The position numbers and the translations under genes were made by a program. A DNA stretch of 64,000 nt from Stratiolaelaps scimitus (taxonomy: Eukaryota > Arthropoda > Arachnida > Mesostigmata > Laelapidae). The notes beneath the pieces are model-generated. The model was not told where the DNA came from, did no database searches, and saw only the letters and a list, made by a program, of their open reading frames with translations. Shown here one piece after another: positions 10,382-23,448 of the stretch (position 1 is the stretch's first letter; the number at the start of each line of letters is the position of its first letter). The stretch covers positions 4,464,001 to 4,528,000 of the forward strand of contig JABWDB010000001.1 of NCBI GenBank assembly GCA_019614645.1, written 5' to 3'.

Positions 10382-12762
10382 CTGCAATTAAGAGAACGTA
10401 GTACTTATTAGGACACTGAAGCTGAACCTATAGCCTCGTATATCATAAGGTAACCGTTATTGAACCATGCACATGCCGAGAATATGGTCCGGAGGGTATT
10501 TCATCCAATATGGTCGAAATTCCTTCACACAGAACCGGGTCCTCTCTTTACGTTAAATAAAGATGTTATTATTCTATTCCATGTCTAACTATTTAGTAAT
10601 TTAGTGTACGTGGCCCGCGAACCGCTGTATAAATAATGGATAACCGTATAGTGTTAATTGTTCACTGGCTGGTGTCGTTAGCCCAAACCGACCAAGTATA
10701 GGTTAAATTCGCCACTCGCTTTTCGCGTGATCGTTCGGTTTGCAGGGGTGAGGCACGTCGACGTAGATAACATTGAATCCATGTATCTCGCCTCCCGGAT
10801 TAGGTTTGGCTGGTCAAAGCTGCTGAATAGTATTATACGCAGAGTCCATTTGACCTTACATGTCAGGGGTGTCTCAATAGCATGCTGTAGCCACCTCTTA
10901 CGAGAGAGAGAGAGAGACAACCGTACCGGGTCACCCTGGAAACTCGAGACCCTGTGGGGCTGATGTGGACGGTCCTCATCTGAAAGGCGCTCTGGCTTTC
11001 TTTGCAGAAGGCGGTGCCGGCTTCGTTGGTCACATTTTTGAACGCCCGCAGAGTTCTTTTGTTAGGTCGCCAATTTTCTGCACATATATCTTTGTATAGG
11101 CAATCTGGGTCATTTCAGAGTGGCCCCAAAGGAGATGACGAGAAAAGAACGTCCATGCTACCGAGGAAGCGAACACCTTCAACTGTCGCGTTACCCACTT
11201 AACTATGTACAATTAGATGAGGTACAATGAGACGGGCATCGAGGTCGTGAAAGGAACAGCAACCTCAATGAATGCCTTAGGTAAAACAGATATGGTGTTT
11301 CGGAGTTGTTTCCAGGTCGTGTACGCGTCCCCCAAACGGCTAACATAGTTAACTCAATAATTCCAAAATCATGACAGAGGGCAATTAGTGTGGTGCGGCT
11401 AATCATCATAATTAATCAAATAAATCAGCATGTTAGGAGGGCCGGGACGCTTCTATGGCGATGCCCATTCGTGATGGTAGGCCTCGATCGAAATTTTGAT
11501 CCTGCTCGTGTCACCCCTGAAGATGTTCGGAGCCGGACAGATGGATGGGCTTCCACGCTGGTATCAGGACAATGACAAGGTGGGACAAAAAGAAGGAACC
11601 ACTCGAACATTATAGTTTGTTTTTCAGGCCAGGGCCTTGTTTTGTACTTTGTTTATTTAAAGTGTATAGAATTGTGGTTGCATTAGGTAGCAGTGAATGC
11701 TTATTTGTTGGACGCAACCATCGACAGCAAAAGGATTACTATATAATCAATAGGTTGTATTTTAATTAGGCTAACACTGGTGTCTAGGGAGGGCTTTTCA
11801 ACGATCGCAACGATCAGCTACTGCCTTAGCACTTATACATACAGCACGAATGGTTGGCCACATGAACCCGACTTCGTGACCCGGCTTCTTCGATCCGTCG
11901 CATACGTTATTCAAATAATATTACACACCTACGTACGTGCATAATGTATTATATAAGCGAATAGAGCTGTCACGTTGTTTTAGTATTGACGATGTTGGCT
12001 GTGAGTTAGTCAGGAAAATTTGCACTATTGACGATAAATGAGAAGAATAATAATAATAATAATAATAATAACAACGAGAGGACCGCATGTTCAGATGGAT
12101 GCCCGCATTGCGAAATACTTCATATAGACTAATGTATTCGGCATCGAGGAGCAGACTTGTCCCGGAAAAACCAACGCTCACAATCAGCATGGCTGCCGTT
12201 TTTGTCGTCGCCGCCGGTGTTGCCAAAGCGAAATGCTACGCCACCAGCTCCTCTCACTAATCACGTGCAATGTGCTAATGTCAATTTTGACATCAGTTAA
12301 AATTGAAGATGAACTCGTGCACTTTTGCCTGATTTTCAGACGATCCCAAAGTATTCTTGGCCTAGGCGTCACCTGTCTATCGCTAAAAACCTTAAATGGG
12401 AATAATTGAAATGGGAGAGCTCAAGGTCAACGAAGTTGCTGTAACCCTTACCTCGTTCCCTAGAGTGTCACGAAGCTATTGGTTAACATAACTAAAAACG
12501 CTACAATAAAGAAACTAGAAAATAAATTGATCGTCCCGGTAAGGGTTCACATCATGTGTAGGTTCAGGTTTACAAGGTCAAGCTGAATTAATCGGTAATG
12601 AAAGAGAAAGGCTCGCAAGCGGATAAAGCGGATGTCGTGGTCGCGAACTGAAAATGCTTCCGAAATTTTCGTTCGTATGGGTTCTGCGAGAAGATAATCA
12701 TGAAAGGACAGTTAGAAAATCGAGCTTTTTCTCGAATCTAGCTAACAAAAAATCACTTCTGG

Positions 12763-12788
12763 ATATATATATATATATATATATATAT
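12763..12788. repeat. (TA)n microsatellite
   Basis: Pure AT run of about 26 bp, 90 bp left of the relic transposase; flanks not symmetric. Confidence 0.95.
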
Positions 12789-12879
12789 TGGGTAGCTTGA
12801 AGCAGATCCTCCGGATTCTCAAATAGCCGTTTGCAACAATTGCTACGTTCTTTTCAAAACAAAACTAGCTGTTGGTTTA

Positions 12880-13877
12880 CAACGCTGTTGAACCTCCATG
12901 GCCAGACGCGACTTAAGACTAATGAGTTCTCAGAAAAAAGTTCACACGTCAGTATGTGTTTCCTTGGAAACACAACGGTGCTTCACAAAATTCGGCGTCC
13001 CGCAAGACCGCAGGGCTGGCTTCATTCACTTAAATTTGGTGAAGTTGTCTGGCGTGGAGGCCCTGCCCGCGAGAAGTGTACGATTCTGGTCTGCGAAGTT
13101 TAAAGCAAAGAGACGAGCTGCCAAAGCGCGACGGAAGGTGATCGGAACGATGCTGAAAAACAGAGAGATGCTCAACCAGTTGGACAAATTGAACGTGCGT
13201 CTCCAGCGCCCGAGGTGGTCACTGGTCCCCCCGCGCTCGCTTGCTAGCCACACTGAACTGCCGTACTCGATCGCTCAGTGCGTGCGATCTTTGCATAAGC
13301 CAAATATTCTGGCCAAATGGGTGGGATTTGAGAATTGGGACAGGGATTTCCGCGTTATTTATTGTGCATATTGACTATTATCGAACGCGATTATTTTGAG
13401 AAAAGGAAACCCCGAAGCGTACTCTCTCATGAGACATAAGTCAAATCGCAGGCCGACAGGAACCAGCGCCGCCAATATTAATACCAAGTGGAAACAGTTG
13501 AGCCGGGGGTGTGCGAACAGTTCACGGCGACAAAACAATGCTAATTATGTCCGTGGATTTCGACAAAATCGCCTTCTATCGACTACCTACCTCGGAAAAT
13601 CTCTGCCACGGGAGAGGAGTATAAAAACTTTTTGTCAGAGAATCTGATTACGTGGCCTTTCGCAAACAAGCGTGTGTACGGCTTCTCCACACGTTTATTC
13701 CCACAATCTGTTATTTTTGATGACTTTTGGCCCGAGAGGGGAATCAAGTTATCGAGTCTACCCACATATTCACCTGACATAAACTTACTAGATTTTTGTT
13801 GTTTTGTCGCAGTTGAAGAGAAGGCCGAGTGCAATCAAGCCCCACAATTTGATCATTACCACACCAACTACACATAG
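12880..13877 (+). pseudogene. Strongly decayed Tc1/mariner-type DDE transposase (tentative)
   Basis: The best evidence is near the right end, where the plus strand at 13632-13877 reads DDFWPERG, then LPTYSPDINLLDFCCF and VAVEEKAECNQ. This resembles the conserved block WPxxSPDLNPLDY..W..VEEK around the last catalytic acidic residue in Tc1-like transposases. About 750 bp earlier (12898-12945) the frame reads MARRDLRLMSSQKKVH, reminiscent of the paired helix-turn-helix region (RRDLGLKS..KK.H). The stretch between has lost frame and shows no catalytic Asp motif I can place. No terminal inverted repeats were found. The similarity is weak and from memory of the family pattern, so this call should be treated as a lead. 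Confidence 0.35.
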
Positions 13878-14039
13878 CATTTAGCGACTAACTTGTTTAG
13901 TAGACAATGGTTGTCCGAGATGGCTTTAAATTGAATCATTGACTTAAATCCAGTATGATAAAGCAAAATCTGCGAAAATACAGTAATAATATTAATAATA
14001 CTTGATTTATGAGGTTAATTTTGGCAGAGGCACGTGCTA

Positions 14040-14042
<3 letters not shown>

Positions 14043-14079
<37 letters not shown>
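14043..14079. repeat. (TA)n microsatellite
   Basis: Uninterrupted TA run of about 37 bp in intron 1, one of the longest in the window. Confidence 0.95.
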
Positions 14080-14082
<3 letters not shown>

Positions 14083-15105
14083 GTGTTAATGAATACCAAA
14101 CATTCATTACGGCTTTAATCGTTTGTTCCTTGCTATGCAAGCCCCCACCCGACATTTGCAGTATTTTAACGAATTTCTATGTCAATTATCAACAACGGTG
14201 GCAAGCAATATTTGATTTGTCTTCGTTAAGCAAGTCTCGTGCCATCATTACCACGATTATTGCTGCCGCTACCACTATACTTACCGGTATCGCCATCATT
14301 TGTTTGTGTTTGCCTGCGTGAGTTGAACCCGTCGATTGAGAAGGAAACGAGAAAGAAAAATAATAACGATTCACTCTAATATAAAAATATCCTGTAATGG
14401 CTGTACACACCTATACAAGTATACACCGTAGATGTGGGTGTGGGAGTCTGTGAGCAAGGTGATTTCTCGCATGCGCCTGTCGGTGCAAGCATTAACAACA
14501 GCGATTGCGACACCGCCACCAGGCCAGAGGGCTGCCGTCGGCATGAGATAATGTCGCTTCCTTCCTGTCCTCAACATCAGGGTGAACCGTATGGACAAAT
14601 ACATATGACCTGCTTGTGTCACTCATTGTTGTCGTCAACGAGGCCCCGCAAGGCCGCCGGCCCTGCAGGGCGTTTGCTATCCTGGCCGTCCACTCGACGG
14701 CGACACTAAAAGCGTTCTCTTCGTTGTCTTACTTATGGCAAAAGACGGGACCACTCAGTCCATCGCAACGCATCACCGATAAACTCGCTTAGGGAGAGCG
14801 AGATTACTGGGTAGAGAGAGAGACATGGAGGACAAATTGACTAGGCCCTGAAGTACTTGTCCTGTAAGGGAGGCTCGATATGATATCCTCTCCAATTGAC
14901 TCTTTTGCGCTCCTCCTGCTCAAACTTCTGATCAGAGAGTGAGATAGAGCTGCTGACTAATCACCCCCCCCCGTGGTCGGCAATATTCAGAACGTCAATG
15001 AGTCAATGATTCTACACATGGTTTCGCAACTAAAGTTCAAGGCTGATTCCGTAAAGTATCATCCTAATGTTAATGCTGCACTAGGTGGCATTTAGGTTAT
15101 CCTGC

Positions 15106-15124
15106 TATATATATATATATATAT
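15106..15124. repeat. (TA)n microsatellite at the outer edge of a palindrome arm
   Basis: A TA run of 19 bp lying about 25 bp outside the left arm of the palindrome at 15148-15835. Confidence 0.95.
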
Positions 15125-15147
15125 GCAATTGTAAAAGTCAATGCACA

Positions 15148-15487
15148 TTCGATTAATAAGTTCGACCCGATTGAGCGAAGTTGTGGCTTGACAAGCGCAG
15201 GCAAACAAGGTCACATGCGAAACTCATTCGACATAAGGTTCGACATTCGATTCCAGAAAGAGAAGAGATACTCCATTGGGCCATTGGTAGTGCTCAAACT
15301 GAAACAGGTAGAAAAAGGAAACAGTGAATGAAACGGCTGGTAAGCTATTGACAGCATATACGTACATAGACAGATCAATAAAGCAGCAGTCAGCGAACGA
15401 ACACGGAAATAGCGACGAATCATGGAACGCACAAAGGGGAGCTAGGGAGACACTCGACAGAGAAAGCTATGCATATGCACACCCGTC

Positions 15488-15525
<38 letters not shown>

Positions 15526-15835
15526 CCTCTGTGCGTTCCGTGATTCTGTGTCAGTAGGTTACTCGCATTACTTGGCACTACCCGCCTCTCGAGATGTATT
15601 ATTACATTAATAATAATTAATTCTGCATTTTTTTTCTGATATTGCTACGATTGGCCGTTCCATTTGCTGTCTACTCTTCTACCTGTTTCATTTTGAGCAT
15701 TACCAATGGGACAATTGAGTATCTTTTCTCTTTTTGAAATCTTATTATGTCGAATGAGTTTCGTACGTGACCTTGTCTGCCCTGCGCTTGTCAAACGCCA
15801 CAAATTCGCTTAATCGAATCGAACTTATTCATGTC
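15148..15835. repeat. Large imperfect inverted repeat centred on a (TA)n array
   Basis: The left arm (about 15148-15340) and the reverse complement of the right arm (about 15652-15835) match along most of their length, with scattered substitutions and small indels. Shared blocks include GAAACTCATTCGACATAA, TGACAAGCGCAGG, AAGTTCGA followed by CGATT-AGCGAA, and GAAACAGGTAGAA. Inner segments (15417-15440 and 15521-15548) pair again through GGAACGCACA-AGGG. The exact centre is a 31-bp TA run at 15490-15520. The segment between inner and outer arms is poorly paired. There is no transposase and no clear target duplication, so it is either a foldback element or an inverted duplication seeded at the TA tract. 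Confidence 0.85.
15490..15520. repeat. (TA)n microsatellite at the centre of the palindrome
   Basis: A 31-bp TA run forming the loop or symmetry centre of the inverted repeat 15148-15835. Confidence 0.95.
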
Positions 15836-16144
15836 CATTCATTTTGCCTTACCATGCTACCTTACGTAACAATTAGGACAAACGTATTTTTCTCCAAAAT
15901 CAATTTTTGCTATTACAGAATCGTCTCCCCCCCCCCAACACCACCATATTGACTTCGGTATGTTATTTCCTTTCGAATCTTTATTTCTGTCTTCGATATG
16001 GCTTCAGCATTACCCATTTCTCCCCTAAGTAGCTGTATCCATATTTGCTATAAATTTACTTTGCTTGCATTTCTAATTGTATTAACACGGTTGTGCTATA
16101 GCCACTGTGCAGCCCGGACGGAGAAGCTAACTGCCAATAGGGAG

Positions 16145-16397
16145 TTTTCATCATCGCAGTCTTCTTCATGGAGGACGCTGCGAGGACGGAGGACGAGCTG
16201 GAGACAAGCAGGAGATAGCGGGTGGAAGAATAAGAGAAGCATGGACCGGGAAGGTTAGGCCTATCCCTGCAAAGGCCCTGCGTTGCCTGAAGTAATATGG
16301 AAATATTTCCAGGCCATGCCGCAGGCCCTTAAGGTCCAAGGTTTGGCAGGTGCGAATCCCACACAACGTGCATTTGCCTTTAACCTCTAAATAAAAG
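16145..16397 (+). mobile_element. SINE-like retroposon with imperfect target duplication
   Basis: The segment is bracketed by near-identical 17-mers (16128-16144 and 16399-16415) that share TAACTGCCAA and then differ at a few positions. It carries a B-box-like GGTGCGAATCCCA (about 16350-16362) and ends CCTTTAACCTCTAAATAAAA. The same CCTTTAACCTCT tail is found, in the other orientation, in the insertion at 3812-3979. The 5' third is purine-rich. Family membership rests mainly on the tail, so the head may be chimeric. Confidence 0.55.
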
Positions 16398-18049
16398 GTA
16401 ACTGCCAACAGGAGGCATATGAGTAACTGTTGACTTTTTCGCCGTGCTACACAGGCTTTCAAATATACTCTTCAATGCCCCTGTACGTTCTTAACTTTGA
16501 GTGAAAGCCGCTGAAAATCATGAGTGGTTGAGGTTTCGTTTCAACCTTGCTTTAGGCAAGACTTAGTTAGCGGTAAGGTCCATCAGGATCCACAGATTTT
16601 GCTCTTCATAAGAATTCTTCGGTTAGCTTTCAATAAAAATATCCCCTCTCAGCCGTCGCTATTCGAGTTCCTAATTTGTGAACAGTTTTCCTCTAGGAGG
16701 ATATAGGCCAGAATCTCTTTATTTGTCCTTAATTGCCTCCCGAGCGCGGACAGCAATTCGAATATAATAGAATGCAGCGAAAACGCAAGTTTAGGTTGTT
16801 GTCAGCACCAGATATTCACCTAATATAGAATTCTCTATTTCAGGCAACAGTCGGCCTAACGCCGACGACGCAGGACATCATGTGAAGGCCGAGTGCAGCC
16901 TAATTTGGCGACCGCACCTAACACTCCTTGGCCGAGACTGCACCGTCAGCTATCCTGTATTGCTTTTTCGTGCCCAAGCGTGAGACCTGCATATTGAATA
17001 GTTGATTATGAATAGTTCAAGTACGCTCCATGCGTATCCTGACTTGTTTTTACGTGACCGGGAAATTGAGTCGAGATATGCCAACTGTCAGAGATCTACT
17101 TCACTTAGTGGACCCGAACCAGATTATTATTTTCGACGGCCCTCTCAGTCCATCTATTCGTACGAGCGAATTGGCTATTGATGCTGAACTGATGAAAAAA
17201 AAATCCACGCTGCAGGGAAACTTAGCTAGCGAATTATTCCAAGGGTTTCACTATTTCACCCGCAAATAGCGCCACAAATTGCAACAAACATTTTACGTCA
17301 GTGTGAATATTCGATCACTGAAATTTCCCTACAGGTAGCCCCTCTTGCCAACTCAATTTGCTTATGCGACAGCTGCGGCCCCTATAGCGCCAAGCAACTC
17401 CACGCAATATGTGAATACTATGCATCGCGACCTTGCGCCAGGGTAGTGCAGCGTATCACGGGCGGGGGGGGGTGCTGGCCTTTATTGACGATGATGAGAG
17501 AACTCATAAAGCAGCTGTATGTTGTATTTTGCAATCTTACTAGAATAGTATACATTTAATATATTTTTAGTATATATTATAGGAAAATTTCGAAGTCGAA
17601 TAATTATCCGATTTCTACCATACTGAGGCAAAATGGATGAATACAAAATCGGCATTATATCGATATATTGAACGTGGGGAGCAAATGTAAGTGACGGCAA
17701 TATAATAAAAAAAAGCATTAATAAAATAGAATGAGAGGTTAGGTAGTTGCCACGTTCTGCCTCGGTAGCATACACGTGATATAAGTAGGTCGCTCCTATT
17801 AGGAATAAGTTATACCTCAACAAATACGATAAAAGATATGAACCTCCTTCTCTCTATCTATCAATGATTTTGCTTTAAGATTCTCAGCCACGTCAAATCG
17901 TCTTGTATAAACAGGCTTCGTTTGTTGATTCACAATTTATGCTGGACTGGCTTGCCGCACGAGGGGTTATTTCGTCAAATAAATAAACATAAGCTAATAG
18001 TATGCCTTTTCTGGAAAATTTACTTTCAAAAGTAAAATAAATTTTCCTC

Positions 18050-18152
18050 TACTTGGCCTCCTCCTCCGATTGCAAGACGCACAGGTTCGATCTCCACCGA
18101 TTTGCATTTAAAGCGGTCCGTCTTATGTAGCAATGCCGAAAACGGAACGAAT
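18050..18152 (+). mobile_element. SINE-1 copy A (5'-truncated, tRNA-derived)
   Basis: It begins near a degenerate head and contains the B box GGTTCGATCTCC (18084-18095), then CACCGATTTGCATTTAAAG and the core GCGGTCCGTCTTATG, followed by AGCAATGCCGAAAACGGAAC. The same order of blocks occurs at 44783-45010 and 48013-48222. It runs into a TA array with an adjoining poly-T that belongs to the next, oppositely oriented repeat. Confidence 0.8.
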
Positions 18153-18166
18153 TATATATATATATA

Positions 18167-18245
18167 TTTTTTTTTTTTATGACGGAGAATGCTCATGCAG
18201 ACCAAGCCTCACAAGTAAGGTATTTGCCATGGTACTGTGGGACTC

Positions 18246-18250
<5 letters not shown>
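18167..18250 (-). mobile_element. SINE-like fragment, family 2
   Basis: On the minus strand it reads GGCAAATACCTTA, TGTGAGGC(T/C)TGGT and GCATG, ending in a long poly-A (poly-T 18167-18178 on plus). These blocks match the tail-proximal half of the insertion at 3812-3979 in the same order. It abuts SINE-1 copy A tail to tail and is bounded on the right by a TA run (18250-18277). Confidence 0.7.

Positions 18251-18277
<27 letters not shown>
18250..18277. repeat. (TA)n microsatellite
   Basis: Pure AT run of 28 bp next to the family 2 SINE fragment. Confidence 0.95.
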
Positions 18278-21200
18278 GCTGAATCGTATCATTATATACA
18301 TATAATAGCAGAGTCACCTTGCTCGAGCTGATCGGCATAATCATCATCACCGTCTGTGCGTCACCTCAAATCCAAAAAATCTTGACAGCATCAAGACCCG
18401 CGGCACCGACAGCCCCAGCGACAAAACAGTTAACCGAAGGCTACAGCCTCGTCGACAGCCTCCCCCGGCAGCAATCCTTTTCGAATGAGGCGAGTCGCCT
18501 TAAACCTGCTGGTTTTGGCAGCTCGATCTGAGAGGCATCTGGTAAAAGCGGCTCGATTAGAGCCCCACGCTCAAGGCCACTTTGTATTTGCCCGACAAGG
18601 GGATGGACTAGTTGGCTGTTGACAGGTTGTCGTTGTCGAAGCATATCCGAGCATTATGAAAGGGACGGCACGAAAACGGTTTCTGTCGACCGCGTTCGTG
18701 ATATTTCTTTTCGCGTCCGACTTGATCGATAGCCATCACATCCACTTGATCAGACTGATACGCTCGTACCATAGCCCCGTGGTGGTATACTGACTCGATA
18801 CGATTTTTAAATCATTTCAAGACTGGATTCTGTTTAGAGAGAGGGGTTCCGCAACCCTCGACAATGCGACACTGCTTACTGCAGGTGTACTCTCTTTTCC
18901 TCTGAGGTTTTCTATAGTCCCCATTTTGTGTGTTGTTCACGTTCGTGACAATCTAATCTACGACTACCTAATCGCAGCTATCTATCTTGGAGGAGATAGA
19001 TAACACTTTTGGCGAAACGAGTTGAATTATGCGATACGTACATCCGCTAAAGGCGTTGCTCGTGGCGCCACCACTTCGACAATATGACGGGCAGGAAATG
19101 TTTAATAGTATATAGTCGTTTCGTAAGATTGCCCACAATGCCGCGCGGCGTTTTGGACTCAGGGCGGCATTCGTTTGGCGTGGCAAGAAACCACCAACCA
19201 GACATGGGGGCTTTTGCGACAGCGACCTATTATATTAGACAAGGCCCCAACATAGGTATCACCCAGCGAACGCTGCTAGTCACTCATGCAGCAGCTCCGC
19301 CCGCAAGCATGGGACCCAACTGCAACTACAACCTCAGACAAACAAAGCTCGTTGGCTAATATTAAATCGTCATGGGTGCCATCTGGCGAAGGTAGAACGA
19401 GTGTGATATACATAAGCACAATAGTAGCTGGCAAATTATCATTATCGTAGGTGTGACTAATGAAATATGCAACCCGTTCTGTTGACGAGATTCATAGCGT
19501 TGCTTGGAATTACCCCTGCTCAAAATGTCCATGCAATTTTTGAAAATACCCAGCCTAAAGTCAGGAAATCGTCGCACGACCGGTGAATCTGACTAATTCG
19601 AGGTAGTGTTAACGATTAGTGAGCGAGGGGAGTTCACGGTACGTGTGCCGAGTCGAATCTACAGTGTCATGCTGACAGATCTGATCATTTTCTACGCAAT
19701 GCGATATCAGACCTCTTAATAAATGATGTAAAAGCTGGCATTGGCATCAATAAGGCGGGATAATTTCATGAGTTTCGTAACAATACATTAGTAATGAAGT
19801 GATTTAATTTTGCCGGTCATATCGAGACGGAAATAGTTATGACGCGTATGACTCACTTATCAGCATGTACGCGTGGTCGAACTTATGGGCATATACAGTA
19901 AAGGGATTTATTTCGATGTAATACGACGTTGCAATTATTTTGCTTGAATTAATGTGGACCAAATTATTCAAGTAGCTTGCATCTGTTCGGGCCGGACAGT
20001 TGAATACACGAGACAAGGAAACTCTACTCATGGAGCTTATGTTTGTGAGGTGTTTTCACGTACGTAGATTTCCGGGTTTGTTCGCTGCTCAAACATGCAC
20101 ATAAGAGTATTTCCGACCAAAGCCGCCAGCAGTAATGTAACATACAGAAATGTATATATCCGATGTTAGCAGTGATGTATGTATTTGTGAAAAAAAAGGC
20201 TTGCTACAGTTGGGGTGTCGCCAACCCAGTGAACGATCTGCGGTATAAAGCATGTATCGTGCACAATTGTCGACAATTGAATACACTTAACAGAGTGAAG
20301 CTCTCAGACTTCCAGTAACAGTGTGACTTAACGGCATATACATATGTACACCTGTGCAGCAACTATACATGTCATCAATATAAATATAAAATCTGCGCGA
20401 ACTCTGTATCGGATACAAATGTTTGTTAAGATTCGAAGTCAGGTCGCTTTCACCGTATTGTGAAATAATATATAATGACCGCAGGGTAGTTTTTATTAAA
20501 ACGCCTATCAATTAGATGTAGAGAGGCGAAACCCTGTTGCTGAATTAGCCTTTTGGCGATTTGGACTGACAGCGGACCACCGGGCCGTACAGGATAGGCT
20601 TTCCTTTAAATACGTTAAGACCACACAATTCCAACATCTTATTCCACTTAAGTAAACAACTTCTATTGTGCACTGTTCGATCTTTCGGCATGCAGAGGCT
20701 TAGGTCGTAATGTAAACACGGTGGAGCGTTGTCATCGCAGAAATCGCACACTTCTTGAATGTATTATAGCCTGAACATTCTGAATCTCCATTGGACTGAC
20801 TCGACAGGTGTATACTGTCAAGTTGAACCTTTGGATGCCAAGTCGAAGTTTTCTATAGAATACTAAAATCCCAGATCGATGACGACAAGGCGTATTTTGT
20901 ATTGTTTTGCTTTCGAAAACGTCGTCTTGCTCATGTTGTGCTGAGTATACACGGGCCATGAATTTACACAAGAGTCGCTGTATTTGACGCCCGGGACAGC
21001 AGCATGGAACCGAGTTTCCATTGAGTTTCCTTCGACTAGAGGTGAGGACCCTTCCGATGGTACTGTGCAAAAGGGTTGTACCTCTGCAACTCAGTGCCAC
21101 CGAAGCAGCGGTTTATCCTTTATATAACACTAAAGTATCTTGGCGATACGGGAAAGGGTGATGCGACTTGTTGTGTGGTCAGTTTAGTGGACTTGTGTCC

Positions 21201-22737
21201 GATGAAGGCCGGTCGTCATCGGTCAACGACTTCAGCCGGAAGCAGCGTTGAGCGATGTGGTGTCCTCCAGTATGTTCTGGTGTTATCATGTTGATCACCA
21301 GATAACACTTTAGGGTGGCATAGCGAGTACCGCTGATAATCGTGTTAAGAGAACATTGGACGACTCTTGCTGTAATTATCAAGTTACAGTAGAGCGTCAA
21401 CAAAAAGGCCTCATGTTAATTTTTCTTCTGGCTTAACACTCGTAGGTTGGACAACTGTGACTTCTTAATTCACTGCAAATACATATGTTCATCAAACACG
21501 ATCACTACACGGCGACGAGAATATCAAGAAGTAATCATAATGTGTCACTGATTAAGTTCCGAATCGTAGTCGGCACGTTGACTCTGGACGTCGATCAGCA
21601 CTGTTATGATTAAGAAAGCCCTCGAATTCGCTTGTGAAACGCTTGTAGTCGTATCTAAGTCACGAGGGCGATATATGTATAAGTCATCAAATAAGGAGAA
21701 GCGCCTGCTTATTCGTTGAGCTTCTTAAAAACCATAACCATTCAGGCAGATATGCTTGAAATGAAAAGATTGGCGCTATTTTGAAATAACGATCCGCAAT
21801 TTCAAACCTGGTCGTTTATGCAGCCTTCCGGAGTACAACTGGGACGGACAATACAACTTCACTGAGCGCAGCTGAGTGTTGCGGGTACACCAAATCGTTT
21901 TGTTGCCAATCAATGAGCTTTAGCAAGATAACAATAATGGTTGTTTAAAATGTCAAAATCAAGGCGGTGATTTAATTTTAATATATTGGTGAAAAATGTC
22001 GTTGTTTTTGTTATCTCGAAATCGAACCTCAGCCCCGTTCCGAGTTCGGCATCCCACCCATCCAATCAACATGACAATAATCATAGTGCTCGAGGCCGAT
22101 GGGTAAATGCTACACGACCGATTATTAAAGCTTTCCATGCTCGCAACAACGTGATGTTTTCGCAAGGACGCCCGGGTCGAGCAGTGGCTACACGTGCGTT
22201 ATAATTGTGCACAACTGAGTAAGGGAGAAATTGAGGTGACCGTCACACATGATTGATATAGGCCCATAATATACAGTGAATTTCGACAAAAAAATTGGCA
22301 GCTAAGAATTTTGCTAAGAAAGTAGAACTACGAGTGTTCGAAAGAAACGCTTAACCTTGTTATTATTATTATGATTGAGTAATAGTTAGATATTTCAGGT
22401 GATTCGATGCCATCGTATGTCTTAATTCTTTTAATTAATAAATTTTTTTTAATTAATTTTAATTAATTAACGGCTAGTTAACGAAACGGTACTCAGGGTG
22501 TACGAATTGTTATAACGATATAAGGGAAGCAAGTTTTCGGGTGAACAATCCTCTAGTCAAATCTGTACTATAAGCCAACACATTTCCTTAAACAAAGCAC
22601 GTTGAATATTCGACTCGATACTGCATTGAACACATTTATTGGCATATCATGGCCAATTTTTCCCATAGGCGTATAATAGAACCTTTTATCACTCCCCCTT
22701 TGTGCTACGCTGCCTGGCATTGGCAATATATCCCTTG

Positions 22738-22765
22738 AGGTGTATATATTCCTGTATATACACCT
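22738..22765. repeat. Short perfect hairpin with TA-rich stem
   Basis: AGGTGTATATA and its reverse complement (22738-22748 and 22755-22765) surround a 6-nt loop. It lies in intron 1. Confidence 0.85.
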
Positions 22766-22903
22766 ATTCCAATATATTCCTCATATGCTCTTGAGAAGAT
22801 TGGACTCACTTTGGCGCACTGGTCGGCCCGAAAGGAAAATTTCAGCACGTAGGCACCACCTTACAATTTAAACAGGACATATATCGGAGCATTATCACCT
22901 AAA

Positions 22904-23448
22904 CATTATCTTCCGCTGCATAGTCTTCCGGGACATCTTTTATTTTGCAAGGACAGTTCTTAGTTCTTGGATTAGGTGGGTACCTGCCTCATCTTCTACG
23001 TCCACAACCAACTAATCTTGTCTAGGACAAGCAGCGATTATCTTCGCACCGGTTTGTGGCTTGAGCAATATATAATATAATAGCTCCTGGACGAGCCAAA
23101 CAAAGCTTCTGGACTGCTAATTGATCGCTATAGTTGTTAGAGGTCACACTGCTCTCCAGCAACGAGATAGGAGATGTTCGCTGCGGTAGAGACTATTAAG
23201 TACAGGATCGCTCCCCATATAAGAACACTCAACAATCGCAAAGTCGTCAAAGCTAGCCATTTTCTCTTTACTGCATTACCTTCCGCTGCTTAGTCTTCCG
23301 AGACGTCTTTTATTTTGCAAGGACAGTTCTTAATTCTTGGATTAGGCGGGTGCCTTCCTAATCTCCTTCGTGCACAGCTAACCTATCTTGTCTCGGACAA
23401 GCTATCCAAGAGCCGCAATCATCTTAAGCACTGGTTTGTTGCTTGACC
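22904..23448. repeat. Local direct duplication (two copies, about 170 bp each)
   Basis: Copy 1 (22904-23070) and copy 2 (23274-23448) share long blocks in the same order: CTTCCGCTGC-TAGTCTTCCG, TTTTATTTTGCAAGGACAG, TTCTTGGATTAGG-GGGT, CTTGTCT-GGACAAGC and GGTTTGT-GCTTGA. They differ by many substitutions and a roughly 10-bp insertion in copy 2 (TATCCAAGAGC). The divergence suggests an old duplication. There is no coding similarity that I recognise. Confidence 0.85.

Noticed and set aside
10072..10387. Frames with poly-Ile, poly-Tyr and poly-Leu runs
   Set aside because: These runs are translations of the AAT/ATT microsatellite next to exon 2. Only the part before the donor at 10251 is coding.
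12898..13374. 158-codon plus-strand frame as a host gene
   Set aside because: No domain is recognised and it overlaps the decayed transposase-like region. The basic-rich stretch KAKRRAAKARRK is not diagnostic.
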